Positions 37,797 through 48,500 of a stretch of 64,000 bases of DNA are shown piece after piece. Both the position numbers and the translations under genes were made by a program. The stretch is from Shewanella hanedai (GTDB lineage Bacteria; Pseudomonadota; Gammaproteobacteria; Enterobacterales; Shewanellaceae): the NCBI RefSeq assembly GCF_007197645.1, contig NZ_VKGK01000026.1, positions 1 through 64,000 on the forward strand. Reading direction: 5' to 3'. Under the pieces are notes generated by a model. It did no database searches. It had not been told where the DNA came from and saw nothing but the letters and a program-made list of their open reading frames with translations. Position 1 is the stretch's first letter; the number at the start of each line of letters is the position of its first letter.

Positions 37797-38426
37797 TTAC
37801 TGCTTATTTTCAAGTACAGAAAGGTAAGTGACCAGTTCAACGAGTTCTTCTGCACTTCTGTGCTTAGAGGATATAAGGTATTTGCCGTTGACCAGTAACG
37901 AAGGAACACCCCGTATACCAGCGAGTTGAGCTTGAGAGTCATAATGTGATATTGCCACACTTGCATCTACAGAGTTGATTGCAGTCTCTACATCAGCACG
38001 CTTAACACCTTGTTTGACGAAATAATCAGTTAATTGGTCCTTGCGAGTAAACGCTTGCCCTTTTTCATGTATACGCTTAAATATATTGCCATGCAGTTGT
38101 GGACTCAGCTTGAATTTTTTCGCTAAGTAATAAGCCTCTTGACTCAAGATCCAACTTGCTCGACCCGCACCGACTGGCGTTCTGGCAAATTCGACTTTTC
38201 CTTTAAGCAGTTCTTCCGTTTCCGTAAAAAGGGGATCCTGACGATAACAGTGAGGACAGTTATAGGAGAAAAACTCCCTCACAACAGGTAAGTTTGATTC
38301 AGGGATCCCTGTGACCAGGGTATAATCAACTCCTTCAACATAGGGCTTTGCCACTACACCCATCGAGATCAGGTTAGCAGCACAGAGAAACAGAATTGCC
38401 ATTAAGGGTTTTGTTATTGTTTTCAT
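37797..38426 (-). CDS. dsbA: Periplasmic thiol:disulfide interchange protein, DsbA-like
   Basis: The product is 209 residues. A signal peptide is visible (KTITKPLMAILFLCAANLIS, cleavage near AK-PY). The thioredoxin active site is C57-P-H-C60 in FFSYNCPHCYRQ, and the cis-proline loop GVPSLLVNGKY follows the helical insert. It oxidises cysteines in exported proteins, with DsbB reoxidising it. It has a perfect terminator and appears to be a single gene. Shewanella often carry more than one DsbA, so this may be a paralog rather than the principal copy. Confidence 0.85.
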   Translation of the reverse strand: MKTITKPLMAILFLCAANLISMGVVAKPYVEGVDYTLVTGIPESNLPVVREFFSYNCPHCYRQDPLFTETEELLKGKVEFARTPVGAGRASWILSQEAYYLAKKFKLSPQLHGNIFKRIHEKGQAFTRKDQLTDYFVKQGVKRADVETAINSVDASVAISHYDSQAQLAGIRGVPSLLVNGKYLISSKHRSAEELVELVTYLSVLENKQ

Positions 38427-38466
38427 CTTACCTCCGTTAATTCGCTCAATTTAAATAGCTGAATGA

Positions 38467-39312
38467 CTAACATTCCGTCAGCATATCCATTGGATCTTTG
38501 TGTCGATAGTTAAATCCTAAATCGCGAGTGATCTTGCCACCATCAATCTCTTTTGCCATTTGAGTTTCCAGGCTAAATTCAGGCTCAATAAGAGACAGTA
38601 ATTGCGCTGCTTTGGCGTAAAAATCTTTACGGGTCGGATGCCCTGCTGCACAGAGATTATAAATAGCATCGGTTTTCTCGTTGACTAACACGCATGCGAC
38701 AGCACCGATGCAATCATCTAAATGTACGATGTTCACAGGAGAATCAGCACCAGCCAGATCTTTCTTACCCGCTAAAAATCGCCCAGGGTTCCTAGATGGG
38801 CCAACCAGACCCGCAAATCGGATCACGCAACTGTTGCTGTTATCTCTGAAAATATTCTCAGCTTGCAATAAAATTTCACTTGCCGGTGAGTGAGGTTGGG
38901 CGTCTTGCTCTGTAACTCGATTCGGTGATGCGGGGTACACACCTGTAGTGCTGATAAAGATTAGTTTCTTGTATGGATGATTTGCCATCATGCGTTTAAG
39001 AAGAGTTAATCGCTGGAGATAGGCACCGGGGGATTTTCGGATCTCGGGAGGAATGTTGATCACTATTGCATCGGTATGAAGGTGAGTGGTTATCGCTTGC
39101 TCATCGATGTTGTCATCGTCCAGATCTAGGGTAAATCCGGCTATATTGTCTCGATTCAGTTCGCTAGCAGCACCGCTTGTTCTCTTACTGCCACTGACCG
39201 TAAAGCCTTGATTAATTAATTCTCTTGCCAGCGGTAAACCAAACCAACCACAGCCTACAATACTCACGGTTTTGATATTCAAGGTATATCCAATGCGTCC
39301 ACAATTTGTCAC
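38467..39312 (-). CDS. NAD(P)-binding epimerase-like protein, YeeZ type
   Basis: The product is 281 residues. A Rossmann motif, VSIVGCGWFGLPLARELINQ, lies near residues 16-35. It is followed by IVINIPPE, FISTTGVYP and an extended-SDR-like C-terminal substrate region (VNIVHLDDCIGAVACVLV, AIYNLCAAGHP). The YxxxK active site is not evident, as in YeeZ relatives. The translation start may lie at a TTG within LNIKTV. No substrate can be assigned. It lies between dsbA-like and HD-GYP genes. Confidence 0.75.
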   Translation of the reverse strand: MTNCGRIGYTLNIKTVSIVGCGWFGLPLARELINQGFTVSGSKRTSGAASELNRDNIAGFTLDLDDDNIDEQAITTHLHTDAIVINIPPEIRKSPGAYLQRLTLLKRMMANHPYKKLIFISTTGVYPASPNRVTEQDAQPHSPASEILLQAENIFRDNSNSCVIRFAGLVGPSRNPGRFLAGKKDLAGADSPVNIVHLDDCIGAVACVLVNEKTDAIYNLCAAGHPTRKDFYAKAAQLLSLIEPEFSLETQMAKEIDGGKITRDLGFNYRHKDPMDMLTEC

Positions 39313-39344
39313 ATAATAGCGAAAGGGGCATTAAGATACCAGAG

Positions 39345-40565
39345 TCAGACAGGAAGCTCATTGGGGACGCCATTGAAGTAGAAACTGATGCCCATTTCAG
39401 GTTGCAGTACCTTTATTGCGCCACCAGAAAGCTCTTCAACCTTTAGCACTTGTTCAACAGTCACTTTTTCCTGCATTAAAAAGCGCAAACTAGACTCACT
39501 GCCGTCAGGCTCACACGCCCATACTTGGGGTTGCTTAACCTCTTTAGTGGTCATCATAACCTTACCGATACTCATGTCCGAGAGTTGTACGATAGTCCCA
39601 GGAGGATAGATACCTAAAATTTGAACTAAACAGGCCATCAACTCTTTATCATGTTTACCAGCCCGGTTCTTAAACAGGTAACCTAATGCCACCTGCGGAG
39701 AGCGTACATCTTCAGCCCATAGCTGTTGGTCAAAATCATTAGACAAACTGACAATCTGCGTCGTCAGTGGAATTTTGTCGCCTTTCAGTCCATCAGGGTA
39801 ACCAGAACCATCAATAAATTCGTGATGATGGAGGATGATATTCAACACTTGCTCAGGAAATAACCCTGACTTACTGACCATGTCATAGCCATAGTTAGGG
39901 TGCATTTTCATAAAGTTAACTTCATGTTCTGTCAATGCCCCCTTCTTACGTCTAATGGCGTCAGGTACTTTGAGCTTACCTACATCATGATATAAACACC
40001 CTAGGGCGATGTCCCTCATATCCGATTGATTCAGCTTCATCGCTTTAGCTATCATTAAGGCAACCACCGCGACCGAAATCCCATGTTGAGTAATACTGCT
40101 GTCCGACTCTCCTGCACTCACTAGCGCGAGCTCTGGAAGCTCAACCTCTGACATATGTTCAAGCATCTCTTCAACTAATGTCACTGAGCTATGATATGCC
40201 CCTTCGGGATCGCTCCCTGTTTTACTAAACGCAGTTCTGCAATCATTCACGCTCTTAATAAATCGTTGTTGACTCACTCTTAGGGATTTACGAACTTGCA
40301 ATTTAAGATCAACTTCAGGATCTATCTTTTTAATTTCAGGCAGTTCCTCAGTGCTAGTCTCCTCTTCTTCGACTAACAGCTCTTCCCCCGCCAACAAAAT
40401 AACATAGGGAATGCCTAAGCTTTTTATCAGCTCAATTTGGACTTCTTCTTTGATTTGTATGCGGTTAAACAGGAAGGGGTGATTCTTCCATGAAAGTGGC
40501 AATTTTATCGTGATCCCAATCTGTAACTTAGCTAAAGGTAAATGTACCTGTTCGGCTCTAGCCAC
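39345..40565 (-). CDS. HD-GYP domain protein, probable cyclic-di-GMP phosphodiesterase
   Basis: The product is 406 residues. An N-terminal DUF3391-like region covers about 1-120 (PLAKLQIGITIKLPLSW). The HD metal site is in LYHDVGKLKVP, and the GYP signature is intact in HHHEFIDGSGYPDGLKGDKIP-like text, which normally marks activity against c-di-GMP. It would lower c-di-GMP and favour motility over biofilm formation. It appears monocistronic with a long, AT-rich upstream region. Confidence 0.85.
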   Translation of the reverse strand: MARAEQVHLPLAKLQIGITIKLPLSWKNHPFLFNRIQIKEEVQIELIKSLGIPYVILLAGEELLVEEEETSTEELPEIKKIDPEVDLKLQVRKSLRVSQQRFIKSVNDCRTAFSKTGSDPEGAYHSSVTLVEEMLEHMSEVELPELALVSAGESDSSITQHGISVAVVALMIAKAMKLNQSDMRDIALGCLYHDVGKLKVPDAIRRKKGALTEHEVNFMKMHPNYGYDMVSKSGLFPEQVLNIILHHHEFIDGSGYPDGLKGDKIPLTTQIVSLSNDFDQQLWAEDVRSPQVALGYLFKNRAGKHDKELMACLVQILGIYPPGTIVQLSDMSIGKVMMTTKEVKQPQVWACEPDGSESSLRFLMQEKVTVEQVLKVEELSGGAIKVLQPEMGISFYFNGVPNELPV

Positions 40566-41227
40566 TCAGTGAACTCCCAATAAATTTTTTGTTCAGGCGA
40601 TTAAATTGTCGGAAAACACACTCAATATCGAACTTACATTCCGTTTAAGCATAATACCCTAATAAAAGCCCACCTAACCTAATGAGATAACTATAGGACA
40701 TTAAGAAAGTTGTAATAAGCTAAATATTAAACTATTTCAAATTAAATGATATTTTTCACAATTCTACCCATTTAGTACCATGTTAAAGCAGGTTTTTAAT
40801 ATAAAAATACATCTTAATAGACAAATTAAGTATATAAAAACAGTCTACTGACAACGGTGCCCTTGTCTATTTAAGAACACCAGCCATTAGAGGGATTAAC
40901 GCTAAAGTGAGTAGTTAAAGGGGATAAGAAATCATGCGTAAGGCGTAGAAAACCACAGGGCTTTAGGTAAGAAAAACAAACAGATCTGGTTACGCTGAAA
41001 TAAGATAATTTTATTATTTAACAATGACTAAGTGATGAAAATCGTGCCTTTAAATAACACTTATACCGTACTAGCACCAACTGCCTTTTGGGGAATATAA
41101 GAACATGGGTAGTAGATCATTGTGAGTTAATCACCTCCTATCACTGTAAATTAAGCGTTTTAAGCGCTGTCGATAGCAGCGCTTTGCTGTTAATTCAAAT
41201 ACGTTTAATGACAATGCCAAAACAGGA
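40566..41227. other. About 660-bp intergenic region
   Basis: I see no gene or strong hairpin in this stretch. It is AT-rich and presumably carries the promoter for the HD-GYP gene at its left end. Confidence 0.5.
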
Positions 41228-41695
41228 TCACGACTCTTTTTTCCAATCCGCAAAGTAATAACTCAAACGCTTAGATTTAAACAGATAGATAAAGCTCCAA
41301 AACAGAATTAATCCATCCAACCCCATGCTCCAACTGTACAGATAGTGGGAGTTGATACTTCTCTCAACCAGCAAAATCCCATCGAGTAACAATAATAGTA
41401 ACAGCAACCACTTTAACTGATTAAAGACAGGCCTTATCCAAGTAGGTGAACGCTTACGTTCGGCAATAACAAAAGCGTAAAGCAGTAATGCCCCACCTCC
41501 AGCGATTAACGCCATGATAAAATCAACTTTTTGGGGATAGAAAAGTGCGACTAAGCCTGCTCGATCGCTCGCTTGAGTCAAAGAAGCTATAAAGATACAC
41601 CAGCCTCGAGCAATGAACACCAACATCAAATAGAGATATATTGGAGGTTTAATATGGCCCTTGTCATCAAGCCAAGTAATATTACTAAAATTCAC
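41228..41695 (-). CDS. DUF2919 inner-membrane protein (YfeZ-like)
   Basis: The product is 155 residues with four probable membrane helices (IYLYLMLVFIARGWCIFIAS, IMALIAGGGALLLYAFVI, WLLLLLLLLDGILLV, GLILFWSFIYLF). The opening WLDDKGHIKPP is the family hallmark. The function of the family is unknown. It stands alone on the minus strand. Confidence 0.8.
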   Translation of the reverse strand: MNFSNITWLDDKGHIKPPIYLYLMLVFIARGWCIFIASLTQASDRAGLVALFYPQKVDFIMALIAGGGALLLYAFVIAERKRSPTWIRPVFNQLKWLLLLLLLLDGILLVERSINSHYLYSWSMGLDGLILFWSFIYLFKSKRLSYYFADWKKES

Positions 41696-41782
41696 AAACT
41701 TACCTTATCAGTCTCTTTCTTCCTGAAGATATGGAGACAAATATAATAAATTCAATCCCGATGAGAGATCATAGCAACAATA

Positions 41783-41808
41783 ACCCTTTACCAAACAAGG
41801 TAAAGGGT
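41783..41808 (-). terminator. Terminator hairpin downstream of the DUF1842 gene
   Basis: The stem ACCCTTTACC/GGTAAAGGGT (10 pairs) encloses a 6-base loop. On the plus strand it is followed by CATTTTT and on the minus strand by TATTGTTG, so it may act weakly in both directions. It lies 30 bp past the stop of the minus-strand DUF1842 gene. Confidence 0.65.
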
Positions 41809-41839
41809 CATTTTTAACATCTTAATCTAGTGAAATCAC

Positions 41840-42331
41840 TTACCCAATCACACTAGGCTTGTTTACACTCGTGAAAGTGGTTAGCGCATCTAAATTGTGT
41901 TGCGTCTCATCACTTGACACTTTCACGTGAGCTGCTTCAACCTGATGCCACTCTCCATCATGTAAGTATGAGAAATTTGCCGCACCAGATTGCCAATCTT
42001 CATTCAGAGACATACGTAAGGTTACGTTCTTATGCTCAACCGGCTGGCCGCCAACAAGAATAGATGAGAAGTCGAACCCATCAGCAACAACTAAGATATT
42101 GCACGAATCCATTGTGCACATATAAGACCACTCGCCGACAAATTGTGAAATAACATTAACTGGCGGATTGGTTGCTTGAACAACATGGCCTACACCATTC
42201 ACCGTTTTATCGACGGTATTGACTACCAACTCTAATGTGAGTTGAGGTGCACCTAACAATGGCTGGCCTGCAACAGAAGGCGAAATAACATAGGAAACGC
42301 GAAATAGTCCAACCTGATTTTCTTTACTCAT
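41840..42331 (-). CDS. DUF1842 domain protein
   Basis: The product is 163 residues. The N-terminal 120 residues match the DUF1842 layout: GLFRVSYVISPSVAGQPLLG, then LTLELVVNTVDKTVNGVGHV, then QATNPPVNV. It looks like a small beta-sandwich protein and has no signal peptide. Its role is unknown. It stands alone between a terminator and ligA. Confidence 0.7.
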   Translation of the reverse strand: MSKENQVGLFRVSYVISPSVAGQPLLGAPQLTLELVVNTVDKTVNGVGHVVQATNPPVNVISQFVGEWSYMCTMDSCNILVVADGFDFSSILVGGQPVEHKNVTLRMSLNEDWQSGAANFSYLHDGEWHQVEAAHVKVSSDETQHNLDALTTFTSVNKPSVIG

Positions 42332-42544
42332 GGTAATTCCTTTTAATAACTTCCATTTGCGATAAACAAACGAACATGATGCTTACCAAAGTGGTAAGTA
42401 AGATTAAAAGTAGCCAATCGAGTAGCATCTTCGTATTACACGGCATTACAGGAACGAGTTGAGTCATAAAGCGGATAAGGAGATAAATCGTTAAGCAGAA
42501 GATCTGGATATCAATTTACTTGGTATCCAGCTAGTCCTTAAGCG

Positions 42545-44557
42545 TTATTCTGAAGCTGAAAGTAGTTGTAACAGCGCTTCTTCGTCGATCACCTTCACTC
42601 CTAAATCTTGAGCTTTGGTTAACTTAGAGCCTGCCGCTTCACCAGCCACTAAACAGTCAGTATTTTTAGAGACACTGCCAGCCACCTTTGCCCCCAAAGC
42701 CTGTAATCTTGCCTTCGCATCGTTACGGTTGAGCTGAACTAACGTGCCTGTCAGTACCCAAGTTTGACCTTTTAAAGAGAGAGACTCTTCAGCTACTTCT
42801 TCGATATCGGGCCAATTAACACCCGCATCAACCAGCGAATCCACCACTTCAAGATTGTGTGGTTGAGCAAAGAAATGGGTCAGATGCTGAGCCACGATTG
42901 CGCCGACATCATCGACTTTAATAAAGGTTTCGGCATCAGCAGCTTTCAACTTATCTAATGTCTTAAAGTAATTAGCCAGATTCGCAGCGGTAGCCTCACC
43001 CACTTCTCTTATTCCTAAGCCATATAGGAAACGGTTAAAGGTGGTGGTTTTAGCAACGTCAATGGCGGCGACTAAGTTGGTGGCTGACTTCATGCCCATA
43101 CGATCTAGCATAGTGATCGCCGACGCCGTCAACTTAAACAGATCAGCAGGACTTTCAACCAACTCTTTATCAATCAGCTGCTCAACCACTTTGTCCCCCA
43201 TACCATCGATATCCAAAGCTTTACGGGAGGCAAAATGTTTAATGGCTTCTTTACGTTGAGCTTCACAGAATAATCCGCCAGTGCAACGTGCTACCGCCTC
43301 ACCTTCAATCCGTTCTACCATACTGTCACACACTGGGCATGTTTTCGGGAATTCGATGTCAGCAACATCATCCGGACGTTTATCGGCCACAATAGCAACG
43401 ATTTGCGGAATAACATCACCAGCTCGTCGCACGATCACTGTGTCACCCACTTTTACACCCAAACGAGCGATTTCATCAGCGTTGTGCAAGGTTGCATTTG
43501 ATACCGTCACACCACCAACAAATATCGGTTTCAGTCTAGCCACAGGCGTTACAGCGCCTGTGCGTCCAACCTGAAAATCAACCCCTTCCAGTAGCGTCAT
43601 CTCCTCTTGAGCTGGAAACTTAAACGCGGTGGCCCACCTTGGCGCCTTAGCAACAAAGCCTAACTGACCTTGATGCTCAATACTGTCAACCTTGATCACA
43701 ACACCGTCAATCTCATAATCAAGCGAATCTCGACGCGTCATAATGTCGGTGTAATAAGCCACAACAGAGCTGACATCATGACATTGCTTAACTTCTGCAC
43801 TCACAGGAAAACCCCATGATTTAAGCTGCATTAATTGGCCGTAGTGAGTATCAGCCAAAGGCCACGATTCAGGTTCAACCACACCAAGGGCATACGCGTA
43901 AAACCCTAAAGCGCGGCTCGCGGTGATTTTGCTGTCTAATTGTCTCAGGCTTCCCGCAGCGGCATTTCTTGGGTTAACAAACAGCTTGTCTCCCTTTTTT
44001 CTGGCTCTGTCATTGAGGGCGTCAAACGCCTTCTTTGGCATGATCACTTCACCTCTAACTTCTAGTAGAGGCGGAAAGTTATCACCCCGTAATGTCAGTG
44101 GAATAGAGAGGATCGTGCGTACGTTTTCAGTAATGTTCTCACCCGTTGTGCCATCACCTCGTGTGGCAGCACGCTCATAGACACCATCACGATACAATAT
44201 ACTGACGGCTAAGCCATCGAGCTTAGGCTCACAGCAAAAGTGAGGCGCTTCACTGGTTTTCCCACTAATACGTTTATAAAAGGCCTCAAACTCCTCTTCA
44301 CTAAACACATTATCCAAACTTAACATGGGTTTTAGGTGGGTAATTTGTTCAAACTTAGCTAACGCGACGCCGCCAACTCTCTGGGTTGGTGAAGTTGCAA
44401 GACACAGCTCAGGATGTTCCGTTTCAAGCGCTTTAAGACGATTAATTAAACGGTCATATTCAGCATCGGGAACGCTCGGCGAGTCTTCAACATAGTAACG
44501 ATGATTATGCTCGTTGAGTGTGTCGGTTAGTTGTTTGATCTCTTCTATCGCGTGCAT
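42545..44557 (-). CDS. ligA: NAD-dependent DNA ligase
   Basis: The product is 670 residues, the normal length. The adenylation lysine is Lys112 in CEPKLDGLAV. Other ligase motifs (GEVIMPKKAFDALN, DGVVIKVDS, ATAFKFPAQE) follow. An OB fold and a four-cysteine zinc finger lie near 408-432 (CPVCDSMVE...CTGGLFC), then helix-hairpin-helix repeats and a C-terminal BRCT domain (LSLKGQTWVLTGTLVQLNRN). It seals Okazaki fragments and repair nicks. It follows smc and zipA as in other gammaproteobacteria. Confidence 0.97.
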   Translation of the reverse strand: MHAIEEIKQLTDTLNEHNHRYYVEDSPSVPDAEYDRLINRLKALETEHPELCLATSPTQRVGGVALAKFEQITHLKPMLSLDNVFSEEEFEAFYKRISGKTSEAPHFCCEPKLDGLAVSILYRDGVYERAATRGDGTTGENITENVRTILSIPLTLRGDNFPPLLEVRGEVIMPKKAFDALNDRARKKGDKLFVNPRNAAAGSLRQLDSKITASRALGFYAYALGVVEPESWPLADTHYGQLMQLKSWGFPVSAEVKQCHDVSSVVAYYTDIMTRRDSLDYEIDGVVIKVDSIEHQGQLGFVAKAPRWATAFKFPAQEEMTLLEGVDFQVGRTGAVTPVARLKPIFVGGVTVSNATLHNADEIARLGVKVGDTVIVRRAGDVIPQIVAIVADKRPDDVADIEFPKTCPVCDSMVERIEGEAVARCTGGLFCEAQRKEAIKHFASRKALDIDGMGDKVVEQLIDKELVESPADLFKLTASAITMLDRMGMKSATNLVAAIDVAKTTTFNRFLYGLGIREVGEATAANLANYFKTLDKLKAADAETFIKVDDVGAIVAQHLTHFFAQPHNLEVVDSLVDAGVNWPDIEEVAEESLSLKGQTWVLTGTLVQLNRNDAKARLQALGAKVAGSVSKNTDCLVAGEAAGSKLTKAQDLGVKVIDEEALLQLLSASE

Positions 44558-44578
44558 TCTATATTTCCAGATAAACGT

Positions 44579-44603
44579 GAAAAAGGCCGCAAAGGCGGCC
44601 TTT
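44579..44603 (-). terminator. Terminator between zipA and ligA
   Basis: A 9-pair stem AAAGGCCGC/GCGGCCTTT with a 4-base loop is followed on the minus strand by TTTTTCAC. It lies right after zipA and would reduce read-through into ligA. Confidence 0.8.
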
Positions 44604-44625
44604 CTAATTTAAATTTGATGGGTAA

Positions 44626-45546
44626 TTAGTCAAGCTGTGCCCGAATACGCTGCAGGTATACTTGCTTAGTGCTTTCGTTCCACTCTGCTCGACCGCCATC
44701 TAAAAGTCGGCCACCGACATCATCGGCAAGTTGATGGGCTGAATTTAGCATAATGGAGAAATTCATCAATGGATCACCATGACAAGGCAATGTCATAAAT
44801 AACACCACCCCTTCAGTTGTAAACTGTTCCATGTCATCCAGATTAAATATGCCTGGTTTCACCATGTTTGCTAATGAGAACAGCACTTTGCCATTACCAG
44901 CATTGTCTTCATGACGATGGAAAATATCCATATCACCAAACTTGAAGTTTAATGACAACAAGCAAGGTAACAGTTCTGCACCATTTAACTCTTCACCTTC
45001 ATTGGCGACCACATGCAACACCAATACATCTTTGGGATCGCCTAATGGTTTCGCTTCTTCAACTTTCACTTCTGGCTCTGGTACGGGTTCTGCAACGACC
45101 TCGGTCTCGACAGTGTCAAACAGTGAACTTTGGCTATTTTGTCCTAAGCCTAACTCCATCTGAACGTCATCATCCTGAGACTTAGCCGAAATTACGGGCT
45201 CCGTACGTTGACGTGAACTGCGCTGCACTGATGCATCGCTTAAGGTAAATTCTTGTTCATCATCAACAGTATCTGTTTTTACTGAAAATTGTTGAGTGTC
45301 AGCTTGGGTATTGTCGGCAACGTCATCATCTTCCATCGCACTTTTCTTAACCCTCACCTCGCCAATACCGTCGGAGTCGAAACCTTGTGAGTCACGCGCC
45401 GATGCTTGGTTCTTATAAAAGCCTGACATTGGGCTCTCTTTTAATGATTTAGGTTGCTGCTTCCTGATTGACCAAAAACCGTGCACAAGTACTGCGATAA
45501 TTGCAATCGCACCTAATGCAAACAATACCAGTTGCAAATTTTCCAT
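44626..45546 (-). CDS. zipA: Cell division protein ZipA
   Basis: The product is 306 residues. An N-terminal membrane anchor (QLVLFALGAIAIIAVLVHGF, about 5-24) is followed by a charged, low-complexity linker to about residue 165. The C-terminal FtsZ-binding domain begins at about DPKDVLVLHVVANEGEELNG and includes FHRHEDNAGNGKVLFSLANM. It tethers FtsZ to the membrane in the divisome. It lies between smc and ligA, the conserved gammaproteobacterial order. Confidence 0.93.
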   Translation of the reverse strand: MENLQLVLFALGAIAIIAVLVHGFWSIRKQQPKSLKESPMSGFYKNQASARDSQGFDSDGIGEVRVKKSAMEDDDVADNTQADTQQFSVKTDTVDDEQEFTLSDASVQRSSRQRTEPVISAKSQDDDVQMELGLGQNSQSSLFDTVETEVVAEPVPEPEVKVEEAKPLGDPKDVLVLHVVANEGEELNGAELLPCLLSLNFKFGDMDIFHRHEDNAGNGKVLFSLANMVKPGIFNLDDMEQFTTEGVVLFMTLPCHGDPLMNFSIMLNSAHQLADDVGGRLLDGGRAEWNESTKQVYLQRIRAQLD

Positions 45547-45573
45547 TGGTTACCCTGTCTTTACTGTAAATTG

Positions 45574-48500
45574 TTATACCGCGTCGGCCATCGCCACCGC
45601 TTCTTCAATATTAACTGCAACTATACGTGAAACTCCAGGTTCATGCATAGTGACTCCTATCAGCTGATCGGCCAATTCCATGGTGATCTTGTTATGGCTG
45701 ATATAAATAAACTGCACACTTTGAGACATCTCTTTAACCAAGCGACAAAAACGATCGACATTGGCATCATCTAAAGGTGCATCCACTTCATCTAACATAC
45801 AAAATGGTGCTGGATTTAGTCTAAATATCGCAAACACCAATGATAAAGCGGTTAAGGCTTTTTCTCCACCAGAAAGAAGGTGAATAGTACTATTCTTTTT
45901 GCCTGGTGGCCTTGCCATGATGGTCACGCCAGCCTCTAGCAGATCATCATCAGTTAAGGCTAAATGAGCGCTCCCACCACCAAATACTTTTGGAAAGAGT
46001 AAGCCTAAGTCTTTATTGACCTTATCAAAGGTCTCTTTAAAGCGAACTTTGGTCTCTTTATCAATCTTTCGAATCGCTTCTTCAAGGCTAGTCAGCGCCT
46101 TGGTAAGATCGGTATCTTGACTGTCTAAATAAAGCTTACGTTCACTCTGTTGATCAAACTCTTCAATGGCGGCCAAATTGATCGCCCCAAGATGATTGAT
46201 TCTGGCTCTGATCCGTTCAAGTTCTCGTTGACGAGCCGCCAGAGAGATATTCATCTCCATGTCAGCATGGATTTTGTCGACGTCTATCTCTTGCTCTTTG
46301 AGCTGCATCGCTTGGCTGTCAGCTTGACCTTTTATTCCCTCACGACGTAACTTTAACGTGCTGATAGATTGAGTCAAGCGTTCTATCTTTCCAAGCTGTT
46401 GTTTTTTCTTTAATCCTGCGCTGTCACTCGCTTCTTCTAATTGAGCTTGTTGCAGACGAACTTGAGCTAACTGCTCTTGTTTTATTTGCTGCTGCGCTAA
46501 AGCATGGCTTAACTGCTCCGTTAGCGCACTTAACTGACCATCACCTTGACGGTCTTGCTCGACAAGTTGATGTCTAAGCGCCTTTTTTGCCAGCTTAAGC
46601 TCTTCAATTCGTTCTTGTTGTTGAACAATTGATTGCTCTTTTAATCCTAGTTTAGTCTTCAATGCTTGAATGCGACTATTTAATTCATCTAGTTGATTAT
46701 TAAGTTCATCTCTATGACTTTTAAGCCCTCGAACCTGAATATGGTGGTATTGATATTCCCCCTCAAGTTCAATTAATCGCTCACTGGCACTTTTAAAGAG
46801 AGATTCGCCTTCAATAAGCTTCTGAACAAGCTTGCTCTCCTCTAATTGCCCTTGCTCAACACCCAATGTCAGCTGCTTCAGCTCAGTGTCTAGCCGCTCA
46901 ACACTCACTTTTTGCTCTGCAGCCCTCTGTTTGGATGCCGTTAGCTGAGAACTAAGCGTGGCTATCGAGAGTTTTAGCTGTTGTAGCCGCTCATTCCCTA
47001 AATTGAGTTCCTGTTTTAAGGACATCAAAATGGCGGCATGTTCATCACAAGCTCGGTTAATCTCTTTTAACAGAATCTCTGAGTCACGGATACTTTGCTC
47101 CAGCGCTTCTTGTTCTCGCTTTAACTGAACTAATGATGCTGAATCTGTACCTTTTTTAATGCAAAAACCTTTGCCTAGCAGATAGCCATCTGCCGTAACA
47201 ATACGTTCATTATCTGCCAGTGAATCAAGTTGCTGCTTGGCTAGGGCTAATGTGTCAACCCAATGCACATTCGCTAACCAAGGGGATAAATTTGCATGAG
47301 CATTAACACCATGCCAGCTTTGCCGTTCAAACAGAGCAAAGCCCATCTCATCACCCTCTTGCAAAGCAGGGACTTTTAATAAACCATCAAACAGCAGTTC
47401 AACCGCTTTCTCCCAGCCAGGCTGAACCTCAAGTAACTGCCATAATGCTTGGCCTTCAGTTTCACTCTCATCAGGCAGCAATTTTGACACCAAAGAGAAT
47501 CGTCCACGCTCTTCGGCGAGAGATTGACTCAAGGCTTCCTGTTTAGCTTTTAACTTAACTTGGGTTTGACTAGCAGACTCAAATCTCTCATCTAACTCTT
47601 CGATGATCTCCTGTTGGGTAACAGACTCTCCCGTGAGTTGTTCAAGTTCATCGAACTGCGCGAGTTCTGTGTGATCAGCACTGTTAATCTTCAGCTCTTC
47701 TAGCTGCTGTGTCACTTTTATGCTTTGCTGGGATTTATGTTGCAGCATCGACTGATGATGGCTTAACTTCCCTCGAGCCATCTCCTGATCCAGTCGATAT
47801 GTGGAGACCTGCTCTTTTTGAATACTCACCCCTTGAGCGAGTTGTTCAGTCAAGTCGTCCTGTTCATGCAACTGAGCTTTTGCTTTACTGACTTGTTCAC
47901 TCAAGGTATCAAAAGTTGGGGTTAGCTTAGCAAGTTCAGATAATAATCCAGCCGTCATGGCTTCATCGGTGTTCAGCAACGCAAGTTGGCTGGTGACTTT
48001 AACCACTATCTCTTCGATACGCGTGTCGATATGTGCGTCTTGCTGCTGTCTGTGCTTAAGTTCCTGTTCAAGCTTGGCAATTTGAGTACCACAAAGATAG
48101 AAATTTTCTACCTTCTTTTGCTCCTGACCATCAAGTTCAACCGACTGTACCTTAATTTGCGTCAGGCTTAATTCAGTCGTCTCCTTTAACGCTAACAACT
48201 CAGCCAAATCGACATCAAGTAGATTAATCTCACCAGTTAACTTTTCCATCAACTGAGTTAATTCGCTGTAACGACTCACACTGAGTTCTGCGTCTAACTT
48301 GCGTTCAGAATGTTTAAGTTCTCGGTACTGCTTAGCTGCAGTGGCTTGCTCTGCCAATTTATCTAATTGTCGGCCTAATTCGTTACGAATATCACCCAGT
48401 CGCTCTAAATTTTCACGGGTATGTCGAATACGGTTTTCAGTTTCACGACGACGCTCTTTGTATCTAGAGATCCCCGCCGCTTCTTCGATGAATACACGCA